Of a stretch of 64,000 bases of DNA, positions 1 to 9,321 are shown one piece after another. The stretch comes from Rhodobacteraceae bacterium HLUCCA08 (GTDB lineage: Bacteria; Pseudomonadota; Alphaproteobacteria; Rhodobacterales; Rhodobacteraceae). The translations under genes and the position numbers were made by a program. The stretch's first letter is position 1. The number at the start of each line of letters is the position of its first letter. Below the pieces are notes generated by a model. It ran no database searches and was not told the DNA's origin. It worked only from the letters and a program-made list of their open reading frames with translations. The DNA is taken from the NCBI GenBank assembly GCA_001314655.1, contig LJSF01000016.1, positions 219,131 to 283,130 on the forward strand. Direction: 5' to 3'.

Positions 1-70
1 GCCGGGCCGGGGGCGCGGCCCCCCCGCGCCTGACGGCGCACCCCCCGGAGTTTTGCTGCCAAGTTGAAGA
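1..70. other. GC-rich window edge, no gene seen
   Basis: This short stretch lies downstream of the first leftward gene and is cut by the window edge. It contains two small GC hairpins, GCGCC-TGAC-GGCGC at 26-39 and a GGGGGCGCGGCCCCC palindrome at 9-23, but neither is followed by a T-run on either strand. They could act as processing or Rho-linked elements. I see no coding signal I can support. Confidence 0.3.
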
Positions 71-769
71 TCATAGCCGCTGCCTATGCATCGCCTCGTA
101 ATAAAGCAGGGCGGCGTTCAACAGGTCCTGCTGCGCCGCGCCAAGGTCGGGCAATGGCCCTTCGATCCCGGCGAAACCGGTGGAGGCGTGGACCGCTTCA
201 TACCAGACCGGTGCCCAGGGGCCATCATAGGGTTTCGGGCCGGCGGGCCAGGTTGTCATCGACTCCTGGTAGTCCAACCCGATGACATCGCAAAGGGTTC
301 GCAGCATTCGCTTCGGGTCGCGCCGGATATCGGCACTGTCGAGCACCGGGCCGGGAAAACGGTCGAACAGGGCCGCATGGCGGGCATATCCGATATCGTC
401 CAGCGTGGGATCCTCGCGCTTGGCGGCGTAGCTGGCGATCACCCGGGCCGGGTGGCGGATCAGGTGGACATGGACGCAGTCGCGCGCCCAGTCCAGCGGA
501 AAGCCCGGCCGCAGGTGCAGCGCCATATGTTTCTGATACCAATGGGTTTTCCCATCCGGCACCGGACCGGAAAGCCATTCGGATACGCGCGCCGGATCCC
601 GGCTCTGGCTGGCCAGGACCGCCTCGCGCATCGGGTGGTGCAGGCCGGTTTCGGCCAGATAGGCTGCGTAGAAGGGTTCGTCGGTCGCCGCGAAATCGGC
701 ACGGTTGCCGAAGGCATACATCATCGCCGTCGACAGGTTGCGCGGGCCGCTCCAGATGGCGAGTTTCAT
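71..769 (-). CDS. Sulfotransferase-superfamily protein
   Basis: A 232-residue soluble protein. WSGPRNLST at residues 6-14 resembles the 5'-phosphosulfate-binding P-loop of PAPS-dependent sulfotransferases, and LIRHPARVIASY at 103-114 resembles their 3'-phosphate-binding strand and helix. Members of this branch often sit beside class IV aminotransferases and have no proven substrate, so transfer of sulfate is only a family-level inference. The ATG at 769 is preferred over an in-frame GTG at 793, because an AGGA-type ribosome-binding site lies about 8 bases upstream of it and the GTG version would overlap the preceding gene. It follows the aminotransferase by 20 bases, so the two are probably co-transcribed. 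Confidence 0.7.
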   Translation of the reverse strand: MKLAIWSGPRNLSTAMMYAFGNRADFAATDEPFYAAYLAETGLHHPMREAVLASQSRDPARVSEWLSGPVPDGKTHWYQKHMALHLRPGFPLDWARDCVHVHLIRHPARVIASYAAKREDPTLDDIGYARHAALFDRFPGPVLDSADIRRDPKRMLRTLCDVIGLDYQESMTTWPAGPKPYDGPWAPVWYEAVHASTGFAGIEGPLPDLGAAQQDLLNAALLYYEAMHRQRL

Positions 770-789
770 CGGTCGGTGTCCTGTCGGTA

Positions 790-1716
790 TCACGTTGGCG
801 TGACGTCGGTGCCGGGCGCGCGGTCGATCAACGCCTTGTAAAGGCCGCGGATCCGCTCGGTCATCGGCCCGATCCCACCGTCACCGATCCGCCGGCCGTC
901 GATTTCGCCGACCGGGGTCTGGGCGCCGAAAGTGCCGGTCAGGAAGGCCTCGTCGGCACCATAGGTATCGACCAGGCTGAAGTTGCGTTCGAAAACCGGG
1001 ATGCCGTTCGCACGGCACAGGTCGATCACCTTCTGGCGGGTGATGCCGTTCATGCAATAATCGCCGGTCGAGGTCCAAACCGCGCCCCGCCGCACGATGA
1101 AGAAGTTGCAGGCATTGGTCGTGTTCACGAAGCCATGCACGTCCAGCATCAACGCTTCGTCCGCGCCGGCCTTTTCGGCGGCGATGCAGGCGAGTATGCA
1201 GTTGAGCTTGGAATGCGCGTTCAGTTTCGGGTCCTGGGTCATCGGCAACCCGCGGATATGCGGCACCGTGGCCAGCCGGATCGGACGAGGCAAGGAGGGG
1301 CGCGAATGCTCCATGATGATGACCATGGTCGGCCCCGAGCGGCTGAGCCCCGGATGCTGGAACGGGCGCGCCTTGATACCACGCGTGACCATCAGGCGGG
1401 CATGCACATCGGTGACCATGCCATTCGCCGTTTGTGTCTCTGACAAGGCGGAAATCACGCCGGCGCGTTCCATCCCGATATCCAGGTCGATGGCCTTGGC
1501 GGCCTCGAACAGGCGGTCGATATGGTCCTCTAGAAAGGCCCAACGCCCGTCGTAAAGGCGCAGCCCCTCCCACACGCCGTCACCCAGCAGGAAGCCGCTG
1601 TCATAGACGCTGACACTCGCCTCGGACCGGGGCTTCAACTGGCCGTTGACCCAGATCAGGATGTCTTGGTTCCTTGCGTCCTCTTCGGCTTGGTGGGTGG
1701 TCACGTGATCGGTCAT
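790..1716 (-). CDS. Class IV (D-amino acid/branched-chain) aminotransferase
   Basis: A 308-residue PLP-dependent aminotransferase of fold type IV, the family of IlvE, D-alanine aminotransferase and aminodeoxychorismate lyase. The N-terminal part carries the typical DSGFLLGDGVWEG substrate-pocket segment (residues 39-51), the likely Schiff-base lysine is K170 in AHSKLN, and the conserved PLP-pyridine glutamate is in GADEALML (near 187). The sequence does not separate branched-chain from D-amino acid specificity. About 14 extra residues precede the usual start of the fold. It is upstream of the sulfotransferase-like gene on the same strand and divergent from msrA, with a 120-base intergenic region. 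Confidence 0.8.
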   Translation of the reverse strand: MTDHVTTHQAEEDARNQDILIWVNGQLKPRSEASVSVYDSGFLLGDGVWEGLRLYDGRWAFLEDHIDRLFEAAKAIDLDIGMERAGVISALSETQTANGMVTDVHARLMVTRGIKARPFQHPGLSRSGPTMVIIMEHSRPSLPRPIRLATVPHIRGLPMTQDPKLNAHSKLNCILACIAAEKAGADEALMLDVHGFVNTTNACNFFIVRRGAVWTSTGDYCMNGITRQKVIDLCRANGIPVFERNFSLVDTYGADEAFLTGTFGAQTPVGEIDGRRIGDGGIGPMTERIRGLYKALIDRAPGTDVTPT

Positions 1717-1836
1717 GGCGTCAGGCTAGGGCGGCGCGGAAATGTTTCCAAGCAGTAAAGACGGCGTGACATCACGCCCGGGTGAATTGCCCGAACCGCA
1801 CCACCCGCGCAGTGTGACGGGGAAAGGAGCCCTGTC

Positions 1837-2499
1837 ATGGTCCGCAACATGAACAACGTCAAAGCCTTCGTTCTTGCCCTTGCCATCGGTATCGGCCTTG
1901 CCATCCAGTGCACCGGGGTCAACGCCCGCGACATGCAGGTTCTGACCGTCGCCGGCGGGTGTTTCTGGTGCGTCGAGGCGGATTTCGAAAAGGTCCGCGG
2001 CGTGCAGGAGGTCGTGTCGGGCTATACCGGCGGCACCGTCGCCAACCCGACCTATCGCCAGGTGACCGGTGGCGGGACCGGGCATTACGAGGCGGTGCAG
2101 ATCATCTATGACGCCGACCAGGTGAGCGCGCGGCGACTCTATGACCTGTTCTTCCGATCGGTCGACCCGACCGATGCCGGCGGGCAGTTCTGCGACCGGG
2201 GCGACAGCTATCGGACGGCGATTTTCGTCTCTGATCCGGCCCAACAACAGGATGCCGAGGCCGCCAAATCCGCCGCCGAGGCCGAGCTGGGCCAGCCGAT
2301 CGTCACCCCGATCCTGAGCGCCGGGCCGTTCTACACGGCCGAGGACTATCACCAGGATTACTATCGCGGCACCGATATCATCCTGACCCGCGCCGGTCCG
2401 AAATCCCAGGCCGCGGCCTATGATTTCTATCGCGAGGCCTGCGGGCGCGACCAGCGGGTGCGCCAGCTCTGGGGCGGAGATGCGCCTTTCGTGAACTGA
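1837..2499 (+). CDS. msrA: Exported peptide methionine sulfoxide reductase A
   Basis: Reduces the S-epimer of methionine sulfoxide in proteins. The signature GCFWC is at residues 41-45 with the nucleophilic cysteine at 42, followed by the MsrA patterns GYTGG and GHYEAV, and a resolving-type cysteine sits near the C-terminus (EACGRD). Residues 1-30 form a typical Sec signal peptide, with a basic N-region, a hydrophobic core and VNA before the mature part, so this copy probably works in the periplasm. AAGGAG lies 7 bases before the chosen ATG. No msrB is nearby. Its electron donor there is unknown; a membrane-borne thioredoxin-like reductant would be needed. Confidence 0.9.
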   Translation: MVRNMNNVKAFVLALAIGIGLAIQCTGVNARDMQVLTVAGGCFWCVEADFEKVRGVQEVVSGYTGGTVANPTYRQVTGGGTGHYEAVQIIYDADQVSARRLYDLFFRSVDPTDAGGQFCDRGDSYRTAIFVSDPAQQQDAEAAKSAAEAELGQPIVTPILSAGPFYTAEDYHQDYYRGTDIILTRAGPKSQAAAYDFYREACGRDQRVRQLWGGDAPFVN

Positions 2500-2503
2500 C
2501 GGC

Positions 2504-4759
2504 TTAGCCCACCTTGCAGGCTGCCAGCACCGCCATGTTGAGGATGTCGTTCACGGTCGATACGGTCGAACAGATCTGGATCGGCCGGTCGATCCCCGAC
2601 AGGATCGGGCCGATCACCGTCGCGCCGGCCATTTCCTGCATCAGCTTGACCGAGATCGAGGCCGAATGCCGCGCCGGCACCACCAGCACGTTGGCCGGGC
2701 CGGTGAGGCGCGAAAACGGGTAATGCTCCATCGCCTTGGGGTTCAGGGCGACATCGACGGTCATTTCGCCCTCGTATTCGAAATCGACCTTGCGTGCATC
2801 CAGCACCGTGGTCGCCACATGCATCTTGGTCGCGCGTTCCGACACCGGGTAGCCGAAGGTCGAGAAGGACAGGAAGGCCACCCGCGGCTCAAGCCCCAGG
2901 TCGCGGGCCACGGCGGCACCGCGTTCGGCGATATCGGCCAGGTCGTTTTCGTCGGGCCATTCATGGACCAGCGTATCGGCGACCAGCACGATCCGCCCCT
3001 TGTGCAGAACCGCGGTGACACCGACGGCGCCGTCATGGGGGCCGGCATCGAAGACGTGGTTGATCAGTTCCAGCACATGGGCCGATTTGCGGGTCGCCCC
3101 GGTGACCATGGCATCGGCATGGCCATGCGCCAGCATCAGGGACGAAAACACATGCCGGTCGCGGGCGGCCAGGCGGTGGATGTCGTGCCGGTCATGGCCC
3201 TTGCGCTGGAGCCGATCGTAAAGGAAATCCTTGTAGGTATCGAGGTATTCGGTGTTCGCGGCGTTGACCACGCGCAACTCGCGGACCGCATCGCCCAGCC
3301 CCTCGGCCTCCAGTTTCTGCTTCACGTCCGCTTCGCGGCCGACGACCAGCGCCCGGCCATAGCCGCCGCGCTGATAGGACACGGCCGCGCGCAGCACGCG
3401 GGGATCGTCGCCTTCGGCGAAGACCACGGTGGATTGATTGGCCCGGGCCCGGGCATTGATCCCGCGCAGGATCGAGGCGGTCGGGTCCATCCGGGTCTTG
3501 AGCGTTTCCTCGTAACCGTCCAGGTCGATGATCGGCCGCCGGGCGACACCGGTATCCATCCCGGCCCGGGCCACGGCCGGCGGCACCCGGTGGATCAGCC
3601 GCGGGTCGAAGGGCGTCGGGATGATGTAGTCGCGGCCGAAGGTCAGCTTGCGACCATAGGCCATCGCGACCTCGTCGGGCACGTCTTCCCGGGCCAGATC
3701 GGCCAGGGCCTGGGCGCAGGCGATCTTCATCTCGTCATTGATCGCGCGGGCGTGGATATCGAGCGCGCCGCGGAACAGGTAGGGAAAGCCCAGCACGTTG
3801 TTGACCTGGTTGGGATAGTCGCTGCGCCCGGTGGCGACGATGGCATCGACGCGGACCGCGTGCGCCTCTTCCGGGGTGATTTCAGGGTCCGGATTGGCCA
3901 TCGCGAAGATGACCGGGTTATCGGCCATCGCCTGGACCATCTCGGGCGTCACCGCGCCCTTCACGGAGACACCCAGAAAGACGTCGGCGCCCTCCATCGC
4001 CTCATCCAGGCTGCGCAGGTCGGTCTTGACCGCATGGGCCGATTTCCACTGGTTCATCCCCTCGGTCCGACCCTGGTAGATGACGCCCTTGGTGTCGCAG
4101 ACAATGCAGTTGTCGTGCCGTGCGCCCATGGATTTGAGCAGTTCGATACAGGCGATACCGGCCGCGCCGGCGCCGTTCAGGACGATCTTCACATCCTCGA
4201 TCTTCTTGCCCGACAGATGCAGCGCGTTCAGCAACCCGGCGGCACAGATCACGGCGGTGCCGTGCTGGTCGTCGTGAAAGACGGGGATGTCCATCTCTTC
4301 CTTCAGGCGCTGTTCGATGATGAAGCATTCGGGCGCCTTGATGTCTTCGAGGTTGATCCCGCCGAAGGTCGGGCCGATCAGCCGCACCGCCTTGCAGAAT
4401 TCATCCGGGTCTTCGGTATCGACCTCGATATCGACGGAATTCACATCGGCGAAGCGTTTGAACAGCACCGCCTTGCCTTCCATCACCGGCTTGGAGCCGA
4501 GCGCGCCCAGGTTGCCCAGCCCGAGCACGGCGGTGCCGTTCGAGATCACCGCCACCAGATTGCCCTTGTTCGTGTAATCATAGGCGGTGCCCGGGTTCTG
4601 GGCGATTTCCTCGCAGGGCACGGCGACGCCGGGGGAATAGGCCAGGCTCAGGTCGCGCTGGGTGGTCATCGGGACCGTGGCCTGGACCTCCCATTTGCCG
4701 GGGGTGGGTTCGATATGGAATTGCAGCGCGTCCTCGCGCGTGATGCGTTGCCTGGTCAT
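2504..4759 (-). CDS. maeB: NADP-dependent malic enzyme with phosphotransacetylase-like domain
   Basis: A 751-residue multidomain malic enzyme that converts malate to pyruvate and CO2 and reduces NADP. The first about 420 residues are the malic enzyme, with malate-binding SLAYSPGVA, the DDQHGTA loop and a nucleotide-binding NGAGAAGIA segment. Residues from about 430 to the end match the phosphate acetyl/butyryl transferase fold; in MaeB this part is regulatory and acetyl-CoA responsive rather than catalytic. Length and domain order are usual for the family. The stop codon is 4 bases from the end of msrA, so the two genes are convergent with no room for a terminator between them. Confidence 0.95.
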   Translation of the reverse strand: MTRQRITREDALQFHIEPTPGKWEVQATVPMTTQRDLSLAYSPGVAVPCEEIAQNPGTAYDYTNKGNLVAVISNGTAVLGLGNLGALGSKPVMEGKAVLFKRFADVNSVDIEVDTEDPDEFCKAVRLIGPTFGGINLEDIKAPECFIIEQRLKEEMDIPVFHDDQHGTAVICAAGLLNALHLSGKKIEDVKIVLNGAGAAGIACIELLKSMGARHDNCIVCDTKGVIYQGRTEGMNQWKSAHAVKTDLRSLDEAMEGADVFLGVSVKGAVTPEMVQAMADNPVIFAMANPDPEITPEEAHAVRVDAIVATGRSDYPNQVNNVLGFPYLFRGALDIHARAINDEMKIACAQALADLAREDVPDEVAMAYGRKLTFGRDYIIPTPFDPRLIHRVPPAVARAGMDTGVARRPIIDLDGYEETLKTRMDPTASILRGINARARANQSTVVFAEGDDPRVLRAAVSYQRGGYGRALVVGREADVKQKLEAEGLGDAVRELRVVNAANTEYLDTYKDFLYDRLQRKGHDRHDIHRLAARDRHVFSSLMLAHGHADAMVTGATRKSAHVLELINHVFDAGPHDGAVGVTAVLHKGRIVLVADTLVHEWPDENDLADIAERGAAVARDLGLEPRVAFLSFSTFGYPVSERATKMHVATTVLDARKVDFEYEGEMTVDVALNPKAMEHYPFSRLTGPANVLVVPARHSASISVKLMQEMAGATVIGPILSGIDRPIQICSTVSTVNDILNMAVLAACKVG

Positions 4760-4885
4760 CTCGTCCTCCCGGGTGCCGGAGACCCTTTAAGACCATGCGC
4801 GGGGCCGGGGCAACGGGGCAGTTTCGACTTTCACGGGCCCGGCGTGCTTTGTAGGGTCGCCGGACAGTCGCAACCGGGGGGTCGG

Positions 4886-7513
4886 ATGACGCAGGTCACG
4901 CCGATGATGGCGCAGTATCTGGAGATCAAGGAAGCGCATCGCGACGCGCTGCTGTTCTACCGGATGGGCGATTTCTACGAGATGTTCTTCGACGACGCGG
5001 TCAAGGCGGCCGGGGCGCTGGATATCGCCCTGACCAAGCGCGGCAAGCATCTGGACGCGGATATCCCGATGTGCGGCGTGCCGGTTCATTCCGCCGAAGG
5101 CTATCTGCTGACCCTGATCCGCAAGGGGTTCCGCGTCGCCGTCTGCGAACAGATGGAAGACCCGGCCGAGGCGAAGAAACGCGGGGGATCGAAAGCGGTG
5201 GTCCGGCGCGAGGTGGTTCGGCTGGTCACGCCCGGCACCCTGACCGAAGAGTCGCTGCTGGATGCACGTCAGCACAATTTCCTGGCCGCCTTTGCCGAAG
5301 TGCGCGAAGCGGGCGCCCTGGCCTGGGTCGATATCTCGACCGGGGCGCTGTCGGTCGTGGCCTGCCCGGGCGCGAGCCTTGGCCCGGAACTGGCGCGACT
5401 GGCCCCGCGCGAAGTCTTGCTATCCGAAGCGTCAGAGCCGATTTACGCCGATGCAGTGACTGAATCCGGCGCGTCACTGACCGGGCTGGGCAATGCGGCC
5501 TTCGACAGCGCAGGTGCGGAAAAGCGGCTTTGTGCGGTCTTCGGCGTGGGGTCGCTGGATGCCTTCGGCAGCTTCGGCCGAGCCGAGGTTTCGGCGCTGG
5601 GCGCGCTGGTCGAATACCTGGAAATCACCCAGAAGGGAAAGCTGCCGTTGCTTCGCCCGCCGGTGCTGGAACGGCGCGAGGCGGCGATGCAGATCGACGC
5701 GGCGACGCGGCGGTCACTGGAGCTGACCCATGGCATGGGCGGCGGTCGGGCAGGGTCGCTGTTGTCGGTGATCGACCGGACGCTGACCGCCGGCGGCGCG
5801 CGACTGTTGGAACGGCGGCTGTCCAGCCCGTCGCGGGATATCGGCGCGATCACCGCACGGCAGGACGCCATCGCCTGGATGCTGGACAATGGGGCACTGG
5901 CCGATCGGCTGCGCGAGGCGTTGCGTGGCGTGCATGACCTGGACCGGGCGCTGTCGCGTCTTGGCCTCGATCGCGGCGGGCCGCGCGACATGGCGGCGAT
6001 CCGCAACTCCATCGGCCAGGGCGCGGCGATGGCCGCGATGCTGCCCGGGGACTTGCCGCCGCTTCTGGCCGAGGCGGCGCGCGACCTGGTGGGCCATGAC
6101 GATCTGCTGGACCTGCTGGAGGCGGCGCTGGTCGCCGAACCGCCACTGCTGGCGCGCGACGGCGGGTTCATCGCCACAGGCCACGACGCGGAACTGGACG
6201 AAGCGCGCACCCTGCGGGACGAGGGCCGGTCGGTCATCGCCGGGATGCAGCGCGATTACGCAGAACGCGCCGGGGTGCAAAGCCTGAAGATCAAGCACAA
6301 TAACGTGCTGGGGTATTTCATCGAAACCACCGCGACCCATGCCGACAAGATGCTGTCGCCGCCGCTGAACGAAACGTTCATCCACCGCCAGACGACCGCG
6401 AACCAGGTGCGCTTCACAACTGTCGAGCTGAGCGCCCTGGAGACCCGGATCCTGAATGCCGGGGGGCGGGCACTTGAGATCGAAAAGCGGCTCTATTCCG
6501 GCCTGAAAGATGTGATTCTGGCACAGTCTGCAGGTTTGTCGACCCTGTCCCGGGCGCTGGCCGAACTCGATCTGGCCGCCGCATTGGCGCAACTGGCCCG
6601 ACAGGAGGATTGGGTGCGACCGGTCGTCACCGAAGACCGTGAGTTCACCATTTCGGGTGGGCGGCATCCGGTGGTCGAGGCCGCCCTGCGCAAGACGGGC
6701 GATCCGTTCGTGGCCAATGATTGCGACCTGGGGGAAACGCCGGTCTGGCTGCTGACCGGGCCGAACATGGCCGGCAAGTCGACATTCCTGCGCCAGAACG
6801 CGCTGATCGCGATCCTGGCCCAGATGGGCGCTTTTGTGCCCGCCGACGCGGCGATCATCGGCATCGTCAGCCAGGTGTTCAGCCGGGTCGGGGCCTCGGA
6901 CGATCTGGCGCGGGGCCGGTCGACCTTCATGGTCGAGATGGTCGAGACCGCGGCGATCCTGAACCAGGCCGATGATCGCGCGCTGGTGATCCTGGACGAG
7001 ATCGGTCGCGGCACCGCGACCTATGACGGGTTGTCGATCGCCTGGGCGACGCTGGAACACCTGCACGAGGTCAACCGCTGCCGCGCGATCTTTGCGACCC
7101 ATTACCATGAAATGACCGCCCTCGCCGGCAAGCTGGCGGGCGTCGACAACGCCACCGTGGCGGTCAAGGAATGGGAGGGTGAGGTGATCTTCCTGCACGA
7201 GGTGCGGCGCGGCACGGCCGATCGCAGTTATGGCGTGCAGGTGGCGCGGCTGGCCGGGCTTCCGCAGAGGGTGGTCGAGCGGGCGCGCGTCGTTCTCGAT
7301 GCGCTGGAAAAGGGCGAGCGGGAAGGCGAGGGAAGCCAGAAGGCGCTGATCGACGATCTGCCGCTTTTTGCCGCAAGCCCTGCACCCGCGCCGCCGTCAC
7401 CGAGATGCGCCAGCGCGGTCGAGGACCGCCTGGCCGGGGTTCTGCCGGATCACCTGACACCGCGTGAGGCGCTGGACCTGCTGTACGAGTTGAAAGCGCT
7501 GCAGGGCGAATAG
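4886..7513 (+). CDS. mutS: DNA mismatch repair protein MutS
   Basis: An 875-residue MutS. It recognises base mismatches and small loops and uses ATP to recruit MutL. The mismatch-stacking Phe-x-Glu is F30-Y31-E32 in RMGDFYEMFF. The C-terminal ATPase has Walker A GPNMAGKST at 625-633, Walker B VILDEIGRGT and the ATHYHE switch. Reading in this frame is open far upstream through the antisense of maeB, so automatic callers may extend the gene. The ATG chosen gives the normal family N-terminus and follows a GGGGGTCGG purine-rich stretch. The gene is divergent from maeB. Confidence 0.97.
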   Translation: MTQVTPMMAQYLEIKEAHRDALLFYRMGDFYEMFFDDAVKAAGALDIALTKRGKHLDADIPMCGVPVHSAEGYLLTLIRKGFRVAVCEQMEDPAEAKKRGGSKAVVRREVVRLVTPGTLTEESLLDARQHNFLAAFAEVREAGALAWVDISTGALSVVACPGASLGPELARLAPREVLLSEASEPIYADAVTESGASLTGLGNAAFDSAGAEKRLCAVFGVGSLDAFGSFGRAEVSALGALVEYLEITQKGKLPLLRPPVLERREAAMQIDAATRRSLELTHGMGGGRAGSLLSVIDRTLTAGGARLLERRLSSPSRDIGAITARQDAIAWMLDNGALADRLREALRGVHDLDRALSRLGLDRGGPRDMAAIRNSIGQGAAMAAMLPGDLPPLLAEAARDLVGHDDLLDLLEAALVAEPPLLARDGGFIATGHDAELDEARTLRDEGRSVIAGMQRDYAERAGVQSLKIKHNNVLGYFIETTATHADKMLSPPLNETFIHRQTTANQVRFTTVELSALETRILNAGGRALEIEKRLYSGLKDVILAQSAGLSTLSRALAELDLAAALAQLARQEDWVRPVVTEDREFTISGGRHPVVEAALRKTGDPFVANDCDLGETPVWLLTGPNMAGKSTFLRQNALIAILAQMGAFVPADAAIIGIVSQVFSRVGASDDLARGRSTFMVEMVETAAILNQADDRALVILDEIGRGTATYDGLSIAWATLEHLHEVNRCRAIFATHYHEMTALAGKLAGVDNATVAVKEWEGEVIFLHEVRRGTADRSYGVQVARLAGLPQRVVERARVVLDALEKGEREGEGSQKALIDDLPLFAASPAPAPPSPRCASAVEDRLAGVLPDHLTPREALDLLYELKALQGE

Positions 7514-7520
7514 GCGCAGG

Positions 7521-7539
7521 CCCCGGATCAGGTCCGGGG
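7521..7539. terminator. GC hairpin between mutS and grpE
   Basis: CCCCGGA-TCAGG-TCCGGGG forms a perfect 7-bp stem in the 39-base gap between the convergent ends of mutS and grpE. There is no T-run on either side, so it is either a weak bidirectional terminator or an mRNA-stabilising hairpin. Confidence 0.35.
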
Positions 7540-7552
7540 AATGCCGGGCACC

Positions 7553-8122
7553 TCAGGACGCCGGGGTCGAACTGACGCCGACCTGGGCAGGGCGCAGCAG
7601 CCGGTCATGCAGCAGGAAGCCGGCGGCAGAAACCTGCAGGATATCGCCGGCCTTGGTGCCGGGCACCGGCGCTTCGAACATCGCTTCGTGCAATTGCGGA
7701 TCGAACCTTTCGCCGATTTCGGGAAGGATGGGTTCGATACCGTGGCGTTTGAAGACATTGAGCAATTCGCGCATCGTCAGCTCGACCCCTTCGAGCAGGG
7801 CCTTGTCGCCATCCTTGCCGTCCTCTTTCGCGAGCTTCAGCGCCCGGTCGAGATTGTCGTAGACCGGCAACAGGTCGCGGCCCAGGCGGGTGGCGCCGTA
7901 GGCCTCGGCCTCGCGCTTGTCGCGCTGGGCGCGTTTGCGGGTATTCTCGGCATCGGCGAGCGCCCGCATATAGGCGTCCTTCAGATCGGCGTTCTCGGCG
8001 CGAAGCTGGTCGATCGGGTCGACCTCGTCCTCGGGCCCGTCGACAGGGTTGCCGTCGGTATCCAGCCCCTCCTCGTTCAGGATGTCTTCGATCATTTCCT
8101 GTTCGGTCTTCCGCTCTGCCAT
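7553..8122 (-). CDS. grpE: Nucleotide exchange factor GrpE
   Basis: A 189-residue GrpE, the co-chaperone that releases ADP from DnaK. An acidic N-terminal segment is followed by a long helix (QLRAENADLKDAYMRALADAENTRKRAQRD) and the beta-domain motif around HEAMFEAPV. It starts 10 bases after the end of hrcA, with AAGGA upstream of its ATG, so hrcA-grpE form one transcript. The dnaK and dnaJ genes are not in the window. Confidence 0.95.
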   Translation of the reverse strand: MAERKTEQEMIEDILNEEGLDTDGNPVDGPEDEVDPIDQLRAENADLKDAYMRALADAENTRKRAQRDKREAEAYGATRLGRDLLPVYDNLDRALKLAKEDGKDGDKALLEGVELTMRELLNVFKRHGIEPILPEIGERFDPQLHEAMFEAPVPGTKAGDILQVSAAGFLLHDRLLRPAQVGVSSTPAS

Positions 8123-8132
8123 GTCTTGTCCT

Positions 8133-9194
8133 TCATCCGCGGTCCGAGATCAGCCGGCCGACCAGCTGCGCGGTATAATCAACGATCGGAACGATGCGCC
8201 CGTAATTCAGCCGGGTCGGGCCGATGACCCCGACCGCACCGACGATCTTTCGGTCTGCGTTCATATAGGGAGAGACGACCAAAGAGGAACCCGAAAGTGA
8301 AAAAAGCTTGTTTTCGGATCCGATGAAGATCCGCACGCCGTCGCCGGCTTCGGCAAGTTCGAGAAACTCGGCGATATCCCGCTTGCGTTCCAGATCGTCG
8401 AACAGGACCTTGATCCGGTCCAGGTCGAGTTGGTCACCGTCTTCGAGCAGGTTTCCACGCCCGCGCACGATCAGTCGTTCGGTGCGTTCGCCCTTGTCGG
8501 TCCAGATCGCATCGCCGGATTCGACAAGCTCGGCGGCAAGCGAATCGATTTCCCGGCGACGGGTGGCGATTTCGCGGGCGATCACGCTGCCAAGCTCCGA
8601 CAGGGTGCGCCCCTCGGCCACCGCGTTGATGAAATTCGCGGCCTCTCGCATCGACGATGGCGTCTGGCCGAGTGGCGGCGTAAAGACGCGGTTCTCGACA
8701 TGGCCATCGGCATAGACCAGCACCACCAGCGCCCGGTCCAGCGCGAGCGAGACGAATTCGATATGGCGGATCGGGGCCTCGTGCTTGGGCGCCAAAACCA
8801 GGCTGGCACCGCGTGTGACACCGGACAGGGCCGACCCGATACGATCGAACAGGGTCGCATCTTCGTCGGTTGTGCCGCCCAGGGTCTGATCGAGCTTTTC
8901 GCGGTCGGCATCGTCAAGCTCTCCGACTTCGAGCAATCCGTCGACGAAAAGCCGCAACCCCAGTTCCGTCGGGACGCGACCGGCGCTGACATGGGGGCTG
9001 CCCAGGAGGCCGAGATATTCGAGATCCTGCATCACGTTGCGCACCGTCGCCGGGCTGACCTGTTCGGTCATCGTCCGGCTGAGCGTGCGCGAGCCGACCG
9101 GCGCGCCGGAATCGAGATATCCTTCGACCACGCGGCGAAAAACCTCGCGCGAGCGGGCATTCATGGAATCGAGCGATGGGGTCGGGTCTGTCAT
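8133..9194 (-). CDS. hrcA: Heat-inducible transcription repressor HrcA
   Basis: A 353-residue HrcA with an N-terminal winged helix ([27 protein letters not shown]) followed by the inserted and dimerisation domains. The family represses groESL and dnaK-type operons by binding the CIRCE inverted repeat. I find no CIRCE-like TTAGCACTC/GAGTGCTAA in its own upstream region, so HrcA here is probably not self-repressed, and its targets lie elsewhere. It is the first gene of an hrcA-grpE operon and divergent from rph. Confidence 0.95.
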   Translation of the reverse strand: MTDPTPSLDSMNARSREVFRRVVEGYLDSGAPVGSRTLSRTMTEQVSPATVRNVMQDLEYLGLLGSPHVSAGRVPTELGLRLFVDGLLEVGELDDADREKLDQTLGGTTDEDATLFDRIGSALSGVTRGASLVLAPKHEAPIRHIEFVSLALDRALVVLVYADGHVENRVFTPPLGQTPSSMREAANFINAVAEGRTLSELGSVIAREIATRRREIDSLAAELVESGDAIWTDKGERTERLIVRGRGNLLEDGDQLDLDRIKVLFDDLERKRDIAEFLELAEAGDGVRIFIGSENKLFSLSGSSLVVSPYMNADRKIVGAVGVIGPTRLNYGRIVPIVDYTAQLVGRLISDRG

Positions 9195-9221
9195 GGTCCT
9201 GGATCCCTTCGGGCAAACCGC

Positions 9222-9249
9222 ATTAAATAACCACGGACGGTCACGTCAA
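9222..9249 (-). promoter_or_regulatory. Sigma70-type promoter of hrcA-grpE
   Basis: On the minus strand TTGACG (9249-9244) and TTTAAT (9227-9222) are separated by 16 bases and each match the -35 and -10 consensus at 5 of 6 positions. The predicted start is about 20 bases before the hrcA ATG, which is compatible with a short leader. Confidence 0.5.
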
Positions 9250-9321
9250 CGGGCCGCAATGCGGGTTGGAAAAGACGGGCAGCCCGCGTATCCCGGCGCG
9301 GAACAGCAAGGGATGACCGAT

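Noticed and set aside
2666-4885. Open frame of 740 codons upstream of and in frame with mutS
   Set aside because: It is the antisense of maeB, a well-conserved gene; absence of stops is expected in GC-rich DNA. MutS homologues begin at the ATG at 4886.
9195-9321. CIRCE operator in front of hrcA
   Set aside because: No TTAGCACTC-N9-GAGTGCTAA or near match found in this interval.
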